DNA of 64,000 bases from Rhodoferax potami (GTDB lineage Bacteria; Pseudomonadota; Gammaproteobacteria; Burkholderiales; Burkholderiaceae_C): NCBI RefSeq assembly GCF_032193765.1, contig NZ_JAVBIJ010000001.1, positions 496,001 to 560,000 of the forward strand, given 5' to 3'. Shown piece after piece: positions 35,628 to 43,966 of this stretch. The notes below the pieces were generated by a model. It was not told the DNA's origin. It made no database searches and was given only the letters and a program-made list of their open reading frames with translations. Both the position numbers and the translations under genes were made by a program. Numbering within the stretch: position 1 is the stretch's first letter; every line of letters begins with the position of its first letter.

Positions 35628-37414
35628 GCCCTAGCCCCAAAAAAGCCAGTTCCTCCGCGGTTTCTTACAACGGCCCCTTGGACTGGCGCTTGCTGGTGGA
35701 GTGGCTCAAGCAAGACAAAGTGATCGCAGAAGAAGAGGCCGTGCGCACCATTGCCCGCTGCTCGCAGGCCGAGAGTTCGCAGCATCCGCTGGTCCGGCTC
35801 GCTGCCGTATCGATGCGCCGGGCGGCAGACCAAAAGCCGCTCGACATTGAGATGCTCACCCAATGGTTGTCACTGCGCGCGGCACTGGATTACCTGCGCA
35901 TTGACCCGCTCAAGGTCGATGTGGGCAAGGTGGCCGATGCCATGGGTGCCGCCTATGCCGAGCGACACAAAATTTTGCCTGTTGTGGTCACCCCCAGCGA
36001 GATCACGGTGGCCACGTCGGAGCCATTCATTACCGATTGGGTGGCTGAAGTGGAGCGCCAGAGCCGCCGCAGCGTCAAGCGCGTGGTGGCCAGCCCACAG
36101 GAAATTACCCGCTACACCGCCGAGTTTTATGCATTGGCCAAAAGTGTGCGGGCGGCGAACAAAACCGGCTCCAACAACGGCGCCAGTTTCGAGCAGCTGG
36201 TGGAGCTGGGCAAGAGCAACAAGCAACTCGACGCCAACGACCAGGGCGTGGTGCAGGTGGTCGATTGGCTGTGGCAATACGCCTTCGACCAGCGCGCCAG
36301 CGACATCCACCTCGAGCCACGGCGCGAGCAGGGCGTGATCCGCTTTCGCATCGATGGCGTGTTGCACCCGGTCTACCAGATGCCCATGGGCGTGCTTAAC
36401 GCCATGACTGCCCGCATCAAGCTGCTGGGCCGCATGGACGTGATTGAAAAGCGCCGCCCGCAAGATGGCCGCATCAAAACCCGCAACCCGCGCGGTGATG
36501 AAATTGAAATGCGTATCTCCACCTTGCCCACCGCGTTTGGCGAGAAGATGGTGATGCGGATTTTTGACCCCGATAACGCGGTCAAAGACCTCGATGCCTT
36601 GGGTTTCAGCAGCCACGACGCCACGCGCTGGGAGCAGTTGGTCAAGCGCCCGCACGGCATCATTCTGGTGACCGGCCCTACGGGTTCAGGCAAAACCACC
36701 ACGCTGTACTCCACCCTCAAGCGGGTGGCGACTGAAGAGGTAAATGTGAGCACGGTGGAAGACCCGATCGAAATGATCGAGCCGTCTTTCAACCAAACCC
36801 AGGTGCAGCCACAGCTGGACTTCGGCTTTCCGCAGGGCCTGCGCGCCCTGATGCGGCAGGACCCGGACATCATCATGGTGGGCGAAATCCGCGACTTGGA
36901 GACCGCCGAAATGGCGGTGCAAGCAGCACTCACCGGCCACTTGGTGTTTTCCACCCTGCACACCAACGATGCGCCCTCCGCGGTCACGCGGCTGATGGAG
37001 CTGGGCATACCGGCCTACCTGATCAACGCCACTTTGCTCGGAGTTTTGGCCCAGCGCCTGGTTCGCATTTTGTGCAAGCAATGCAAGGTGCGTGATGAAG
37101 AAGCCACGCGCGAAGCCTTGGGCGAAATGGTCAAGCCGTGGCAAATCAACGGGGGCTACAAGCCTTATAAAGCCGTGGGCTGTGTGGACTGCCGGATGAC
37201 GGGCTACATGGGACGCATGGGTTTGTACGAATTGCTTGTGGTCACAGAAGGGTTCAAATCGCGGGTCAGCGGCGAACCGGGCATTGATGCTCTGCGCCGA
37301 CAAGCCATTGTGGATGGCATGCGGCCACTGCGTTTGGCAGGGGCTCTGCGTGTGTCGGAGGGCGTCACCGTCATGGAGGAGGTGATGTCTGCCACCCCAC
37401 CGCTCACCGGCTAA
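35624..37414 (+). CDS. GspE/PilB-family secretion ATPase
   Basis: 596-residue type II secretion/type IV pilus assembly-type ATPase. N-terminal N1E-like domain (about 30-190), then Walker A GPTGSGKTT (about 351), Asp box STVEDPIEM, Walker B DIIMVGEIRDLETAE and His box LVFSTLHTNDAPSA. A tetracysteine zinc site is formed by CKQC (about 484) and CVDC (about 520). No gsp or pil genes are adjacent; it is coupled (ATGA) to the SpeE-like gene. It could power a secretion or pilus system encoded elsewhere. Confidence 0.88.
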   Translation: MSPSPKKASSSAVSYNGPLDWRLLVEWLKQDKVIAEEEAVRTIARCSQAESSQHPLVRLAAVSMRRAADQKPLDIEMLTQWLSLRAALDYLRIDPLKVDVGKVADAMGAAYAERHKILPVVVTPSEITVATSEPFITDWVAEVERQSRRSVKRVVASPQEITRYTAEFYALAKSVRAANKTGSNNGASFEQLVELGKSNKQLDANDQGVVQVVDWLWQYAFDQRASDIHLEPRREQGVIRFRIDGVLHPVYQMPMGVLNAMTARIKLLGRMDVIEKRRPQDGRIKTRNPRGDEIEMRISTLPTAFGEKMVMRIFDPDNAVKDLDALGFSSHDATRWEQLVKRPHGIILVTGPTGSGKTTTLYSTLKRVATEEVNVSTVEDPIEMIEPSFNQTQVQPQLDFGFPQGLRALMRQDPDIIMVGEIRDLETAEMAVQAALTGHLVFSTLHTNDAPSAVTRLMELGIPAYLINATLLGVLAQRLVRILCKQCKVRDEEATREALGEMVKPWQINGGYKPYKAVGCVDCRMTGYMGRMGLYELLVVTEGFKSRVSGEPGIDALRRQAIVDGMRPLRLAGALRVSEGVTVMEEVMSATPPLTG

Positions 37415-37466
37415 TCTTGCCGATTTTGATGCAAAATAGTTACAACTTATAACTAGGAGAGAGACA

Positions 37467-37955
37467 GTGAATATCAAAAGTCAAAAAGACTTTTTCTCAG
37501 GACTTATGTTCATCGTGGTGGGCGCGGCGTTTGCCTTAGGCGCCAGCACCTATAGCATTGGTACCGGCGCCCGCATGGGTCCCGGCTACTTCCCCCTCGT
37601 GCTCGGAGTGCTCCTTGCCATCATTGGCATCGCAGTCACCTTCACCTCGCTGGTAGTAGAAACCGAAGACGGCGACAAGGTCGGCAAATTCGCCTGGAAG
37701 CCGCTGTTCTTCATCATCAGCGCCAACCTCGTGTTTGGAGCCTGCATCGGCGGACTGCCAGTCATTGGCTTGAAACCTCTGGGCCTGATCGTGGGCATCT
37801 ACCTACTCACCTACATCGCCAGCCACGCCGGTGATGAACACAAGTTCAAGGAAGTCGCTGTGTTGGCCACCATCCTGGCGCTCCTGAGCTACGTCGCCTT
37901 CATCGTTCTCCTCAAACTGCAGTTCCCGGTCTGGCCTGCTTACTTCACCGCCTAA
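37467..37955 (+). CDS. tctB: Tripartite tricarboxylate transporter small membrane protein TctB
   Basis: 162-residue protein with four hydrophobic segments and the family pattern GTGARMGPGYFPLVLGVLLAIIG near the N-terminus. It is the small membrane subunit of the TTT secondary transporter. GTG 37467 follows AGGAGAGAG by a few nt. It is transcribed with tctA 34 nt downstream. The periplasmic TctC component is not encoded nearby. Confidence 0.9.
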   Translation: MNIKSQKDFFSGLMFIVVGAAFALGASTYSIGTGARMGPGYFPLVLGVLLAIIGIAVTFTSLVVETEDGDKVGKFAWKPLFFIISANLVFGACIGGLPVIGLKPLGLIVGIYLLTYIASHAGDEHKFKEVAVLATILALLSYVAFIVLLKLQFPVWPAYFTA

Positions 37956-37989
37956 GCCACGACTGAACCATCGACAGGAACTGCACACC

Positions 37990-39501
37990 ATGGAACTCTT
38001 TGACAACCTCGCCCTCGGCTTTGGCGTGGCCTTCACCGGCCAAAACCTGATTTATGCCTTCATCGGCTGTTTGCTTGGTACTTTGATCGGCGTTTTGCCC
38101 GGCATCGGACCCTTGGCGACTATCGCCATGCTTTTGCCAGCTACCTATGCGCTCCCGCCGGTAGCTGCCTTGATCATGCTGGCCGGTATTTACTACGGCG
38201 CCCAGTACGGTGGCTCAACGACAGCCATCTTGGTGAACCTGCCCGGCGAGTCTTCGTCGGTGGTGACCGTGATTGACGGTTACCAGATGGCTCGTAATGG
38301 ACGCGCAGGCCCTGCACTCGCTGCAGCGGGTCTGGGTTCTTTCTTTGCCGGTTGTGTGGGCACTTTGATTCTTGCGGCCTTTGCAGGCCCCTTGACCGAG
38401 CTGGCCTTCAAGTTCGGCCCTGCCGAATACTTCAGCCTGATGATTCTGGGCTTGATTGGTGCGGTGGTGCTGGCCTCGGGCTCTTTGCTCAAGGCGATTG
38501 CCATGATTCTCTTGGGTCTCTTGCTGGGGATGGTAGGCACCGATGTGAACTCCGGTGTGGCCCGTTACAGCTTTGATATCCCTGAGCTGACTGACGGTAT
38601 CGGCTTCATCGTGATCGCCATGGGCGTCTTCGGCTACGGCGAGATCATCAGCAACCTGTCCAAGAGTGCGGGTGAGCGGGAGATCTTTACCGCTTCTGTC
38701 TCCGGCCTCTTGCCGACCAAACAAGACTTCCAGCGCATGGTGCCTGCTGTTCTGCGTGGTACTGCCTTGGGCTCACTGTTGGGTATCTTGCCCGGTGGTG
38801 GTGCAGTGATGGCAGCCTTTGCGGCTTACACGATTGAGAAGAAGACCAAGCTCCAGCCCGGTGAAGTACCTTTCGGCAAGGGCAACATCCGTGGTGTAGC
38901 AGCTCCTGAAGCGGCGAACAACGCTGGCAGCCAAACCTCTTTCATTCCTCTGCTGACGCTGGGTATCCCACCCAATGCGGTGATGGCGTTGATGGTGGGT
39001 GCGATGACGATCCACAACATCCAGCCCGGACCGCAGGTGATGACAGCCAATCCGGAACTCTTCTGGGGTCTGATTGCTTCGATGTGGATCGGTAACCTGA
39101 TGCTGGTGATCCTGAACCTGCCTTTGATCGGTATCTGGATCAAGCTCTTGTCCGTGCCTTACCGCTGGTTGTTCCCTTCTATCGTGCTGTTCTGTGCGAT
39201 CGGTGTGTATTCGACCAACAACAACACCTTCGATATCTGGATGGTGGCGATCTTCGGGATCATTGGTTATTTGTTCATCAAGCTGGGTACTGAGCCTGCA
39301 CCGCTGCTCTTGGGATTTATTCTGGGGCCGATGATGGAGGAGTATTTGCGCCGGGCACTCTTGCTCTCCCGTGGCGACTGGAGTGTGTTTGTGACACGGC
39401 CTCTGTCTGCATCCCTGCTGCTGGCGGCTTTGGCTTTGCTTGTCGTGGTGATGCTGCCTTCCATCAAGGCTAAGCGGGAAGAGGCGTTTGTGGACGATTG
39501 A
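37990..39501 (+). CDS. tctA: Tripartite tricarboxylate transporter large membrane protein TctA
   Basis: 503-residue 12-TM permease. The duplicated motif GTLIGVLPGIGPLATIAMLLP (N-terminal) and GSLLGILPGGGAVMAAFAAYTIEKK (middle), plus YGGSTTAILVNLPGE and RGVAAPEAANNAGSQTSFIPLLTLGIP, are TctA signatures. It imports carboxylates with an H+ or Na+ gradient, given a TctC partner. Codon use is slightly more uniform than the neighbours, suggesting good expression. A strong terminator follows 24 nt after the stop. Confidence 0.93.
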   Translation: MELFDNLALGFGVAFTGQNLIYAFIGCLLGTLIGVLPGIGPLATIAMLLPATYALPPVAALIMLAGIYYGAQYGGSTTAILVNLPGESSSVVTVIDGYQMARNGRAGPALAAAGLGSFFAGCVGTLILAAFAGPLTELAFKFGPAEYFSLMILGLIGAVVLASGSLLKAIAMILLGLLLGMVGTDVNSGVARYSFDIPELTDGIGFIVIAMGVFGYGEIISNLSKSAGEREIFTASVSGLLPTKQDFQRMVPAVLRGTALGSLLGILPGGGAVMAAFAAYTIEKKTKLQPGEVPFGKGNIRGVAAPEAANNAGSQTSFIPLLTLGIPPNAVMALMVGAMTIHNIQPGPQVMTANPELFWGLIASMWIGNLMLVILNLPLIGIWIKLLSVPYRWLFPSIVLFCAIGVYSTNNNTFDIWMVAIFGIIGYLFIKLGTEPAPLLLGFILGPMMEEYLRRALLLSRGDWSVFVTRPLSASLLLAALALLVVVMLPSIKAKREEAFVDD

Positions 39502-39525
39502 TTTCCTGCTGCAGCCCTATCCAGC

Positions 39526-39552
39526 AAAAGGCACCTCCGGGTGCCTTTTTTC
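39526..39552 (+). terminator. Rho-independent terminator after tctA
   Basis: AAAAGGCACC and GGTGCCTTTT pair around a TCCG loop and run into six T. The A-run on the left makes it potentially bidirectional. Confidence 0.92.
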
Positions 39553-39699
39553 ATGGGGGTGATTCGGTGTGGCCGTGTTTGGCACGGCGAGATCCTTAAC
39601 GTTTCACTGGGGTAAGCGGTTGGGGTAGCCGCATGGCTACCGGGCGTTGTCATAGACTGGTTGCACCGGCTTCCGGCTTCCTTACTGTCAGGGGGTTCT

Positions 39700-40152
39700 A
39701 TGGTCTCCAGCGCTACCCGGTTCTTTCAGTCTGTGTTTCGCGTTGCGGCCCTGATGGGGTTTTTTGCCGCGTACGCTGCCGGCCCGGCTCAGGCGCAGAG
39801 CGCCAAAAGTGAAGCTGCTGTAATTGCCGTGATCCAAAAGCAATTCGATGCTTTCGCAGCTGACGACGCTGAGCAGGCTTTTCGACTCGCCTCCCCAGGC
39901 ATCAAAGCGATGTCGGGCAATGCGCAGAACTTCATGGTGCTGGTCAAGGTGCAATACGGGGTGGTCTACCGCCATGCCAGTGCTGCGTTCCTGAAGCCCA
40001 CCATCATCGGCAAAGAAGCGCTGGTGAAAGTGCGCCTGACCGACGAAAACGGCGTGAGCTGGATGGTGGCCTACACCCTGGAGCTCCAGAAAAACAAAGA
40101 GTGGCTGATCAGCGGTTGCCACATACAGGGCGAGCAGGGCACCTTCGTGTAA
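39700..40152 (+). CDS. Exported DUF4864-type protein
   Basis: 150-residue protein. A signal peptide of about 31 residues (FFAAYAAGPAQA-QS) precedes a small alpha+beta domain with IQKQFDAFAADDAEQAFRLASPGIK, which resembles the NTF2-like/DUF4864 family of unknown function. ATG 39700 has AGGGGG close upstream; the 13 codons before it are rejected. Monocistronic: preceded by the tctA terminator and followed by the ahpC promoter region. Confidence 0.75.
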   Translation: MVSSATRFFQSVFRVAALMGFFAAYAAGPAQAQSAKSEAAVIAVIQKQFDAFAADDAEQAFRLASPGIKAMSGNAQNFMVLVKVQYGVVYRHASAAFLKPTIIGKEALVKVRLTDENGVSWMVAYTLELQKNKEWLISGCHIQGEQGTFV

Positions 40153-40234
40153 AGCCCCGGCCAGCTTGGCCGCTGGCCATTCACATCAGCGTCATGTCTT
40201 TTGGCGATAACGGGTGGGGCTTGAATGCCCCGTT

Positions 40235-40271
40235 ATAGGTTTTGCCAATCTGCTTGATTGGATCAATCAAC
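40235..40271 (+). promoter_or_regulatory. Candidate OxyR binding site upstream of ahpC
   Basis: Four tetramers, ATAG, CAAT, ATTG and CAAC, are separated by exactly 7 nt each, the spacing of the OxyR motif (ATAG-N7-CTAT-N7-ATAG-N7-CTAT). The inner part includes the palindrome TTGATT-N5-AATCAA. TAAGAT at 40294-40299 could be the -10 element. It lies 74 nt before the ahpC start, so peroxide control of ahpC is likely. Confidence 0.55.
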
Positions 40272-40344
40272 CCTAAACATCGCAAACAGGCCCTAAGATT
40301 CAACCCGTTCACTTATCGAACAACCAATTCAAGAGGAAATCACC

Positions 40345-40908
40345 ATGTCTTTGATTAACACCACCATCGCTCCCTTCAAGAACGAAGCGTTCCACAACGG
40401 CAAGTTCGTGACCGTGTCCAACGAGTCCATCAAGGGCAAGTGGAATGTGTTCATTTTCATGCCCGCAGCATTCACCTTCAACTGCCCCACCGAAGTGGAA
40501 GACGCAGCTGACAACTACGCTGAATTCCAGAAGGCCGGCGCTGAAGTGTTCATCGTGACCACCGACACCCACTTCGCACACAAGGTGTGGCACGAGACTT
40601 CCCCCGCAGTGGGCAAGGCCAAGTTCCCCCTGATCGGCGACCCTACACACGCCCTGACACGCGCTTTTGACGTGCATATTGACGAAGAAGGCCTGGCACT
40701 GCGCGGCACCTTCATCATCAACCCCGAAGGCGTCATCAAGACTGCTGAAGTGCACTCCAACGAAATCGCTCGCGACGTCAAGGAAACCGTGCGCAAGTTG
40801 AAGGCTGCCCAGTACACCGCCGCCAACCCAGGCCAAGTGTGCCCAGCCAAGTGGAACGAAGGCTCCAAGACCATCGCTCCTTCCATCGACCTGGTCGGCA
40901 AGATCTAA
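40345..40908 (+). CDS. ahpC: Peroxiredoxin AhpC
   Basis: 187-residue typical 2-Cys peroxiredoxin reducing H2O2 and organic hydroperoxides. The peroxidatic Cys is in AAFTFNCPTEVED (about 48) and the resolving Cys in GQVCPAKW (about 166). AGAGGAA precedes the ATG. The codon pattern (highly regular, C-ending) indicates strong expression. It is reduced by AhpF, encoded just downstream behind a terminator. An OxyR-spaced site lies in the promoter region. Confidence 0.95.
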   Translation: MSLINTTIAPFKNEAFHNGKFVTVSNESIKGKWNVFIFMPAAFTFNCPTEVEDAADNYAEFQKAGAEVFIVTTDTHFAHKVWHETSPAVGKAKFPLIGDPTHALTRAFDVHIDEEGLALRGTFIINPEGVIKTAEVHSNEIARDVKETVRKLKAAQYTAANPGQVCPAKWNEGSKTIAPSIDLVGKI

Positions 40909-40949
40909 ATCACCGGCACCCGTCGGTAGAGCGGCGCAAGCCGCTCACC

Positions 40950-40999
40950 AGCCGGACAGCGTCCTGCGGCATGTGCAGCAGGCCGTCCGGCTTTTTTTT
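40950..40999 (+). terminator. Terminator between ahpC and ahpF
   Basis: GCCGGAC ... GTCCGGC with an inner CCTGC/GCAGG extension form a long hairpin followed by eight T. It separates ahpC from ahpF, so AhpC can be made in excess and ahpF needs its own promoter. Confidence 0.9.
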
Positions 41000-41015
41000 A
41001 CCCGAAATATGGCTG

Positions 41016-41058
41016 TAGCCCACACACAATGTGCGCTGATAGCTACTAAATAGATAGC
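41016..41058 (+). repeat. 43-nt dispersed repeat, copy 4
   Basis: Full-length 43-nt copy located between the ahpC terminator and the ahpF start, ending only 15 nt before the ahpF ATG and directly abutting its ribosome site. It must therefore form the 5' leader of ahpF or its promoter. Confidence 0.8.
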
Positions 41059-41073
41059 AAACAAGGAATCACC

Positions 41074-42630
41074 ATGTTAGACGACACCCTCAAATCCCAA
41101 CTCGGCGCTTACCTAGAGCGCGTCACGCTGCCGATCGAGATGGTGGCGTCCCTGGGTGATGACGACAACTCCGCGCAAATGCGCGACCTGCTGCAAACCA
41201 TCCAGAGTTTGCGCAGCGACAAGATCACTGTGGCATTCGATGGCACCGATGCCCGCAAGCCATCTTTCAGCCTCAAGCGCGCTGGCACTGACACCAGCCT
41301 GCGCTTTGCCGGCTTGCCCTTGGGCCACGAATTCACCTCGCTGGTGCTGGCCCTGCTGTGGACCGGCGGCCACCCACCCAAGGTCGAGCAAGACGTGATC
41401 GACCAGATCAAAGGCCTGGACGGCGACTTCAACTTCGAGGTCTACATGAGCCTCACCTGCCACAACTGCCCGGACGTGGTGCAGGCTCTGAGCCTCATGG
41501 CCATCTTGAACCCCAAGGTCAAAACCACCGTGATCGAAGGCGGCGCGTTCCAAGACGAAATCAATGCCCGCGAAATCATGGCGGTGCCCAGCGTCTACCT
41601 GAACGGCGCGCTGTTTGGCAACGGCCGCATGCTGGTCGAAGAAATTGTGGCCAAGCTCGACACCGGCGCGGCCGACAAAGACGCTGCCAAGTTGAGTGCT
41701 AAAGAAGCGTTTGACGTGCTCATCGTTGGCGGTGGCCCCGCAGGTGCTGCAGCTGCGGTGTACGCCGCCCGCAAAGGCATCCGTGTGGGTGTGGCGGCCG
41801 AGCGCTTTGGCGGCCAGACCAACGACACCATGGCCATTGAGAACTACCCCTCGGTGCAAGAAACCGATGGCCCCAAGTTCGCCGCCGCCCTGGAAGCGCA
41901 GACCCGCTCGTACGGCGTGGACATCATGAACCTGCAGCGCGCCGACAAAATCGTGCCCGCCGCAGAAGCCGGTGGCTTGACCGAAGTGGTGCTGGCCAAT
42001 GGCGGCTCGCTCAAGGCCAAAACCGTGATCTTGTCCACCGGCGCCCGCTGGCGCAATGTGAACGTACCCGGCGAGGCCGAGTACAAAAACAAAGGCGTGG
42101 CCTACTGCCCGCATTGCGACGGCCCCTTGTTCAAAGGCAAAGACGTGGCGGTGATCGGCGGCGGCAACTCCGGCATCGAAGCCGCTATCGACCTGGCTGG
42201 CGTGGTGAAGTATGTGACCGTGATTGAGTTTGCCGACCAACTGAAGGCCGACGCCGTGCTGGTTAAAAAGCTGCACAGCCTGCCCAACGTGACCGTGCAC
42301 ACCAACGCCCAAACCACCGAGATCACGGGTGCTGACGGCAAGGTCAACGGCCTGAAATACAAAGACCGCGCCACCGGCGTGGAGCACCACGTGGCGCTGG
42401 AAGGCGTGTTCGTGCAAATTGGCCTGGTGCCCAACACCGAGTTCCTGAAGGGCGTGGTCGACCTGAGCAAGTTCGGCGAAATCGTGGTGGACGCCAAAGG
42501 CCACACCAACGTGCCCGGCGTGTTTGCCGCAGGCGACTGCACCACCGTGCCCTACAAGCAAATCGTGATTGCAGCCAGCGAAGGCTCCAAGGCCGCGCTG
42601 AGTGCGTTTGACCACTTGATCCGGCACTGA
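41074..42630 (+). CDS. ahpF: Alkyl hydroperoxide reductase subunit F (AhpF)
   Basis: 518-residue flavoprotein disulfide reductase that passes electrons from NADH to AhpC. The N-terminal domain is two thioredoxin folds with CHNC ([12 protein letters not shown], about 129-132); the FAD domain starts at [18 protein letters not shown] (about 213), the redox-active CPHCDGP lies near 346, and NAD-binding [12 protein letters not shown] near 359; the C-terminal FAD motif is [21 protein letters not shown] precedes ATG 41074. A strong terminator follows. Confidence 0.95.
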   Translation: MLDDTLKSQLGAYLERVTLPIEMVASLGDDDNSAQMRDLLQTIQSLRSDKITVAFDGTDARKPSFSLKRAGTDTSLRFAGLPLGHEFTSLVLALLWTGGHPPKVEQDVIDQIKGLDGDFNFEVYMSLTCHNCPDVVQALSLMAILNPKVKTTVIEGGAFQDEINAREIMAVPSVYLNGALFGNGRMLVEEIVAKLDTGAADKDAAKLSAKEAFDVLIVGGGPAGAAAAVYAARKGIRVGVAAERFGGQTNDTMAIENYPSVQETDGPKFAAALEAQTRSYGVDIMNLQRADKIVPAAEAGGLTEVVLANGGSLKAKTVILSTGARWRNVNVPGEAEYKNKGVAYCPHCDGPLFKGKDVAVIGGGNSGIEAAIDLAGVVKYVTVIEFADQLKADAVLVKKLHSLPNVTVHTNAQTTEITGADGKVNGLKYKDRATGVEHHVALEGVFVQIGLVPNTEFLKGVVDLSKFGEIVVDAKGHTNVPGVFAAGDCTTVPYKQIVIAASEGSKAALSAFDHLIRH

Positions 42631-42654
42631 GCCTTGTGCGCTGCGGTTTACAAG

Positions 42655-42681
42655 AAAAAGAGGGCTGCGGCCCTCTTTTTT
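42655..42681 (+). terminator. Rho-independent terminator after ahpF
   Basis: AAGAGGGC and GCCCTCTT pair around a TGCG loop, with A-run before and T-run after. Confidence 0.93.
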
Positions 42682-42710
42682 GTTGCGCGAGCAGCTATAA
42701 ATTTGATAGT
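42668..42710 (+). repeat. Degenerate 43-nt repeat, half copy
   Basis: The right half (TTGCGCGAGCAGCTATAAATTTGATAG) matches the 43-nt element; the left half is overlapped and replaced by the ahpF terminator arm. It also marks the left border of the integron remnant. Confidence 0.55.
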
Positions 42711-42716
42711 ACTTGG

Positions 42717-42965
42717 CTAGTCCTCGAGCCCCTGTAGCCCAAGTTGTTTTTTGTACAAATAGAGCAATGCGCCAAGTGCCTGCCGACGGGTAGATGCAGC
42801 AACCTTGCGCTCCGTTGCCAACATGGTCAGAAACGCCTCAACTTCTGGGCGCTCCATGTCTTTGGGATGGCGAAGACCGCTGTAGCGGATAAACCAGCGT
42901 ATCCAGTAGACATAGGTTTGCTCGGTGCGCAGGCCGTAGTGCATGTACCGCAACCGCTCACGCAC
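42717..42965 (-). pseudogene. Truncated integron integrase (IntI) N-terminal fragment
   Basis: The frame encodes about 82 residues matching the SAM-like N-terminal domain of integron-type tyrosine recombinases: [43 protein letters not shown] and [17 protein letters not shown]. Full IntI proteins are over 300 aa; the entire catalytic domain with its Arg-His-Arg-Tyr set is missing, so this is an inactive remnant. The open frame and family-like residues continue upstream of the listed GTG to about 43020 (LLDQV before RERL), so the original start is unclear. It is transcribed away from the cassette on its right, the normal integron geometry. Confidence 0.8.
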
Positions 42966-43160
42966 TTGGTCAAGCAGGCGGTTAGCGCGCAGGGGCTGAT
43001 GATGTGGCGGTGAAGCCTTTGCCGAATTTGTTGGCGTATTCGAAGGAGGGCATTCGCCGCAGACTTCTCAAGGTCAGTTATAAATCAAACACTTAAACAA
43101 GATGCTGGGAGGCGGTCATGGTAAGTTGCAAAGTTGTACATAAGACTCGTTTGATGTCCA

Positions 43161-43173
43161 TAACACTTTAGGC
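43161..43173 (+). other. Degenerate cassette recombination core site (left boundary)
   Basis: TTTAGGC at 43167-43173 differs from the canonical integron core GTTAGGC only at its first base and sits 8 nt before the cassette start codon, where a cassette junction is expected. The preceding bases (GATGTCCATAACAC) resemble the end of an attC or attI site. The region 43014-43160, between the integrase remnant and this site, would have held attI; I cannot define it. Confidence 0.45.
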
Positions 43174-43180
43174 AACCGAA

Positions 43181-43903
43181 ATGCCTTCCCAGTTCGAGAA
43201 GCTCGAAGCGCATGCCAGTCACTTGCTCGACGGCTTCCTGCGCCTTAGAGAGCGGTACGCATTTCTTGATCCCATGCTCTTCAGCGAAGAGGTCGCAAAT
43301 CGCAGGGGATCCGGCCGTCAAGCGAGAGGATTCATCACCCTTCGGCATTCGCTCTTCCTCTCTTGCGCACAGGACATCGCCAAGCTTGCGCTGGACAAAG
43401 ATCCTCGAACACCGAGCATCCGCAACTTAATAGAAAGCGTCCAAGTTCAGTCGACAGCGGATGAACTGAGGGACAGATTCGCAGTCTGGGTCTTGCCTTC
43501 GATTGAGGTCGAAACCGATCCAGAAATCATTGCGGCGCTGGAACGAATAGAACTAGGCGAGCAGAAGGCCCGGAGACTGCAGTTCGACAATATTCTTACG
43601 GGCGCTGTCCGTAGATGGAATGAGCTCACCACTGCTCCCTACATCAATGGCTTTCTCACCATACGCGACAAAGTCACAGCGCATACGGAAGTTCGACATG
43701 TCGCTGACAAGTATCAGCCTATCGACATAAAAGACCTCGGTCTGAAGTGGTCGGATGTCAAGCGAGCCATCGATGAAATGCAGGAGCTGGTTGAAGCCCT
43801 CGGCATGCTGATTCGGAATGCGGGGTTTGCTTGGGACATGTTGGATGAGCAGCTCAACAGTGCTAGTAAAGAGTTTTGGCTGCCAAGTGATGCGGCCGCC
43901 TAA
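43181..43903 (+). CDS. AbiU2-like HEPN-domain protein in integron cassette
   Basis: 240-residue all-helical protein resembling the HEPN_AbiU2 family (AbiU was found as a lactococcal phage-abortive-infection gene). The HEPN-type motif is Arg162-x5-His168 in IRDKVTAH, a likely RNase or nucleotidyl-acceptor active site; LRHSLFLSCAQDIAKLALD is the matching first-helix block. Base composition is visibly less GC-rich than the neighbours. The stop codon TAA is embedded in the attC core GCCTAAC, as in mobile cassettes. No partner toxin or antitoxin gene is adjacent. Defence function is an inference. Confidence 0.72.
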   Translation: MPSQFEKLEAHASHLLDGFLRLRERYAFLDPMLFSEEVANRRGSGRQARGFITLRHSLFLSCAQDIAKLALDKDPRTPSIRNLIESVQVQSTADELRDRFAVWVLPSIEVETDPEIIAALERIELGEQKARRLQFDNILTGAVRRWNELTTAPYINGFLTIRDKVTAHTEVRHVADKYQPIDIKDLGLKWSDVKRAIDEMQELVEALGMLIRNAGFAWDMLDEQLNSASKEFWLPSDAAA

Positions 43904-43966
43904 CCCCTCCATCTAGATGACTCGCCCCGGCAAGCCGGGTCGAGCCTCTCACTTCCAATGTTCATG
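43898..43966 (+). other. attC site (59-base element) of an integron cassette
   Basis: It begins with the canonical GCCTAAC followed by CCCTCCATC, has a central hairpin CTCGCCCCGGC-AA-GCCGGGTCGAG (one mismatch), then CTCACTTCCAATGTT, matching the usual CTCATTTCAAACGTT end. The right core reads GTTCATG instead of GTTRRRY, so the site is degenerate. Length 69 nt is in the normal attC range. Confidence 0.68.

Noticed and set aside
39578..39600. TTGGCACGGCGAGATCC as a sigma-54 promoter before the DUF4864 gene
   Set aside because: The -12 GC dinucleotide is missing.
41113..42627. 504-residue open frame on the minus strand opposite ahpF
   Set aside because: Antisense shadow caused by high-G+C codon bias; the plus-strand frame is a full AhpF, and the antisense product shows no family motifs.
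42982..43053. Short minus-strand ORF ([14 protein letters not shown]...) upstream of the integrase fragment
   Set aside because: Only 23 codons, no ribosome site, and it overlaps residues that better fit the integrase N-terminus in another frame.
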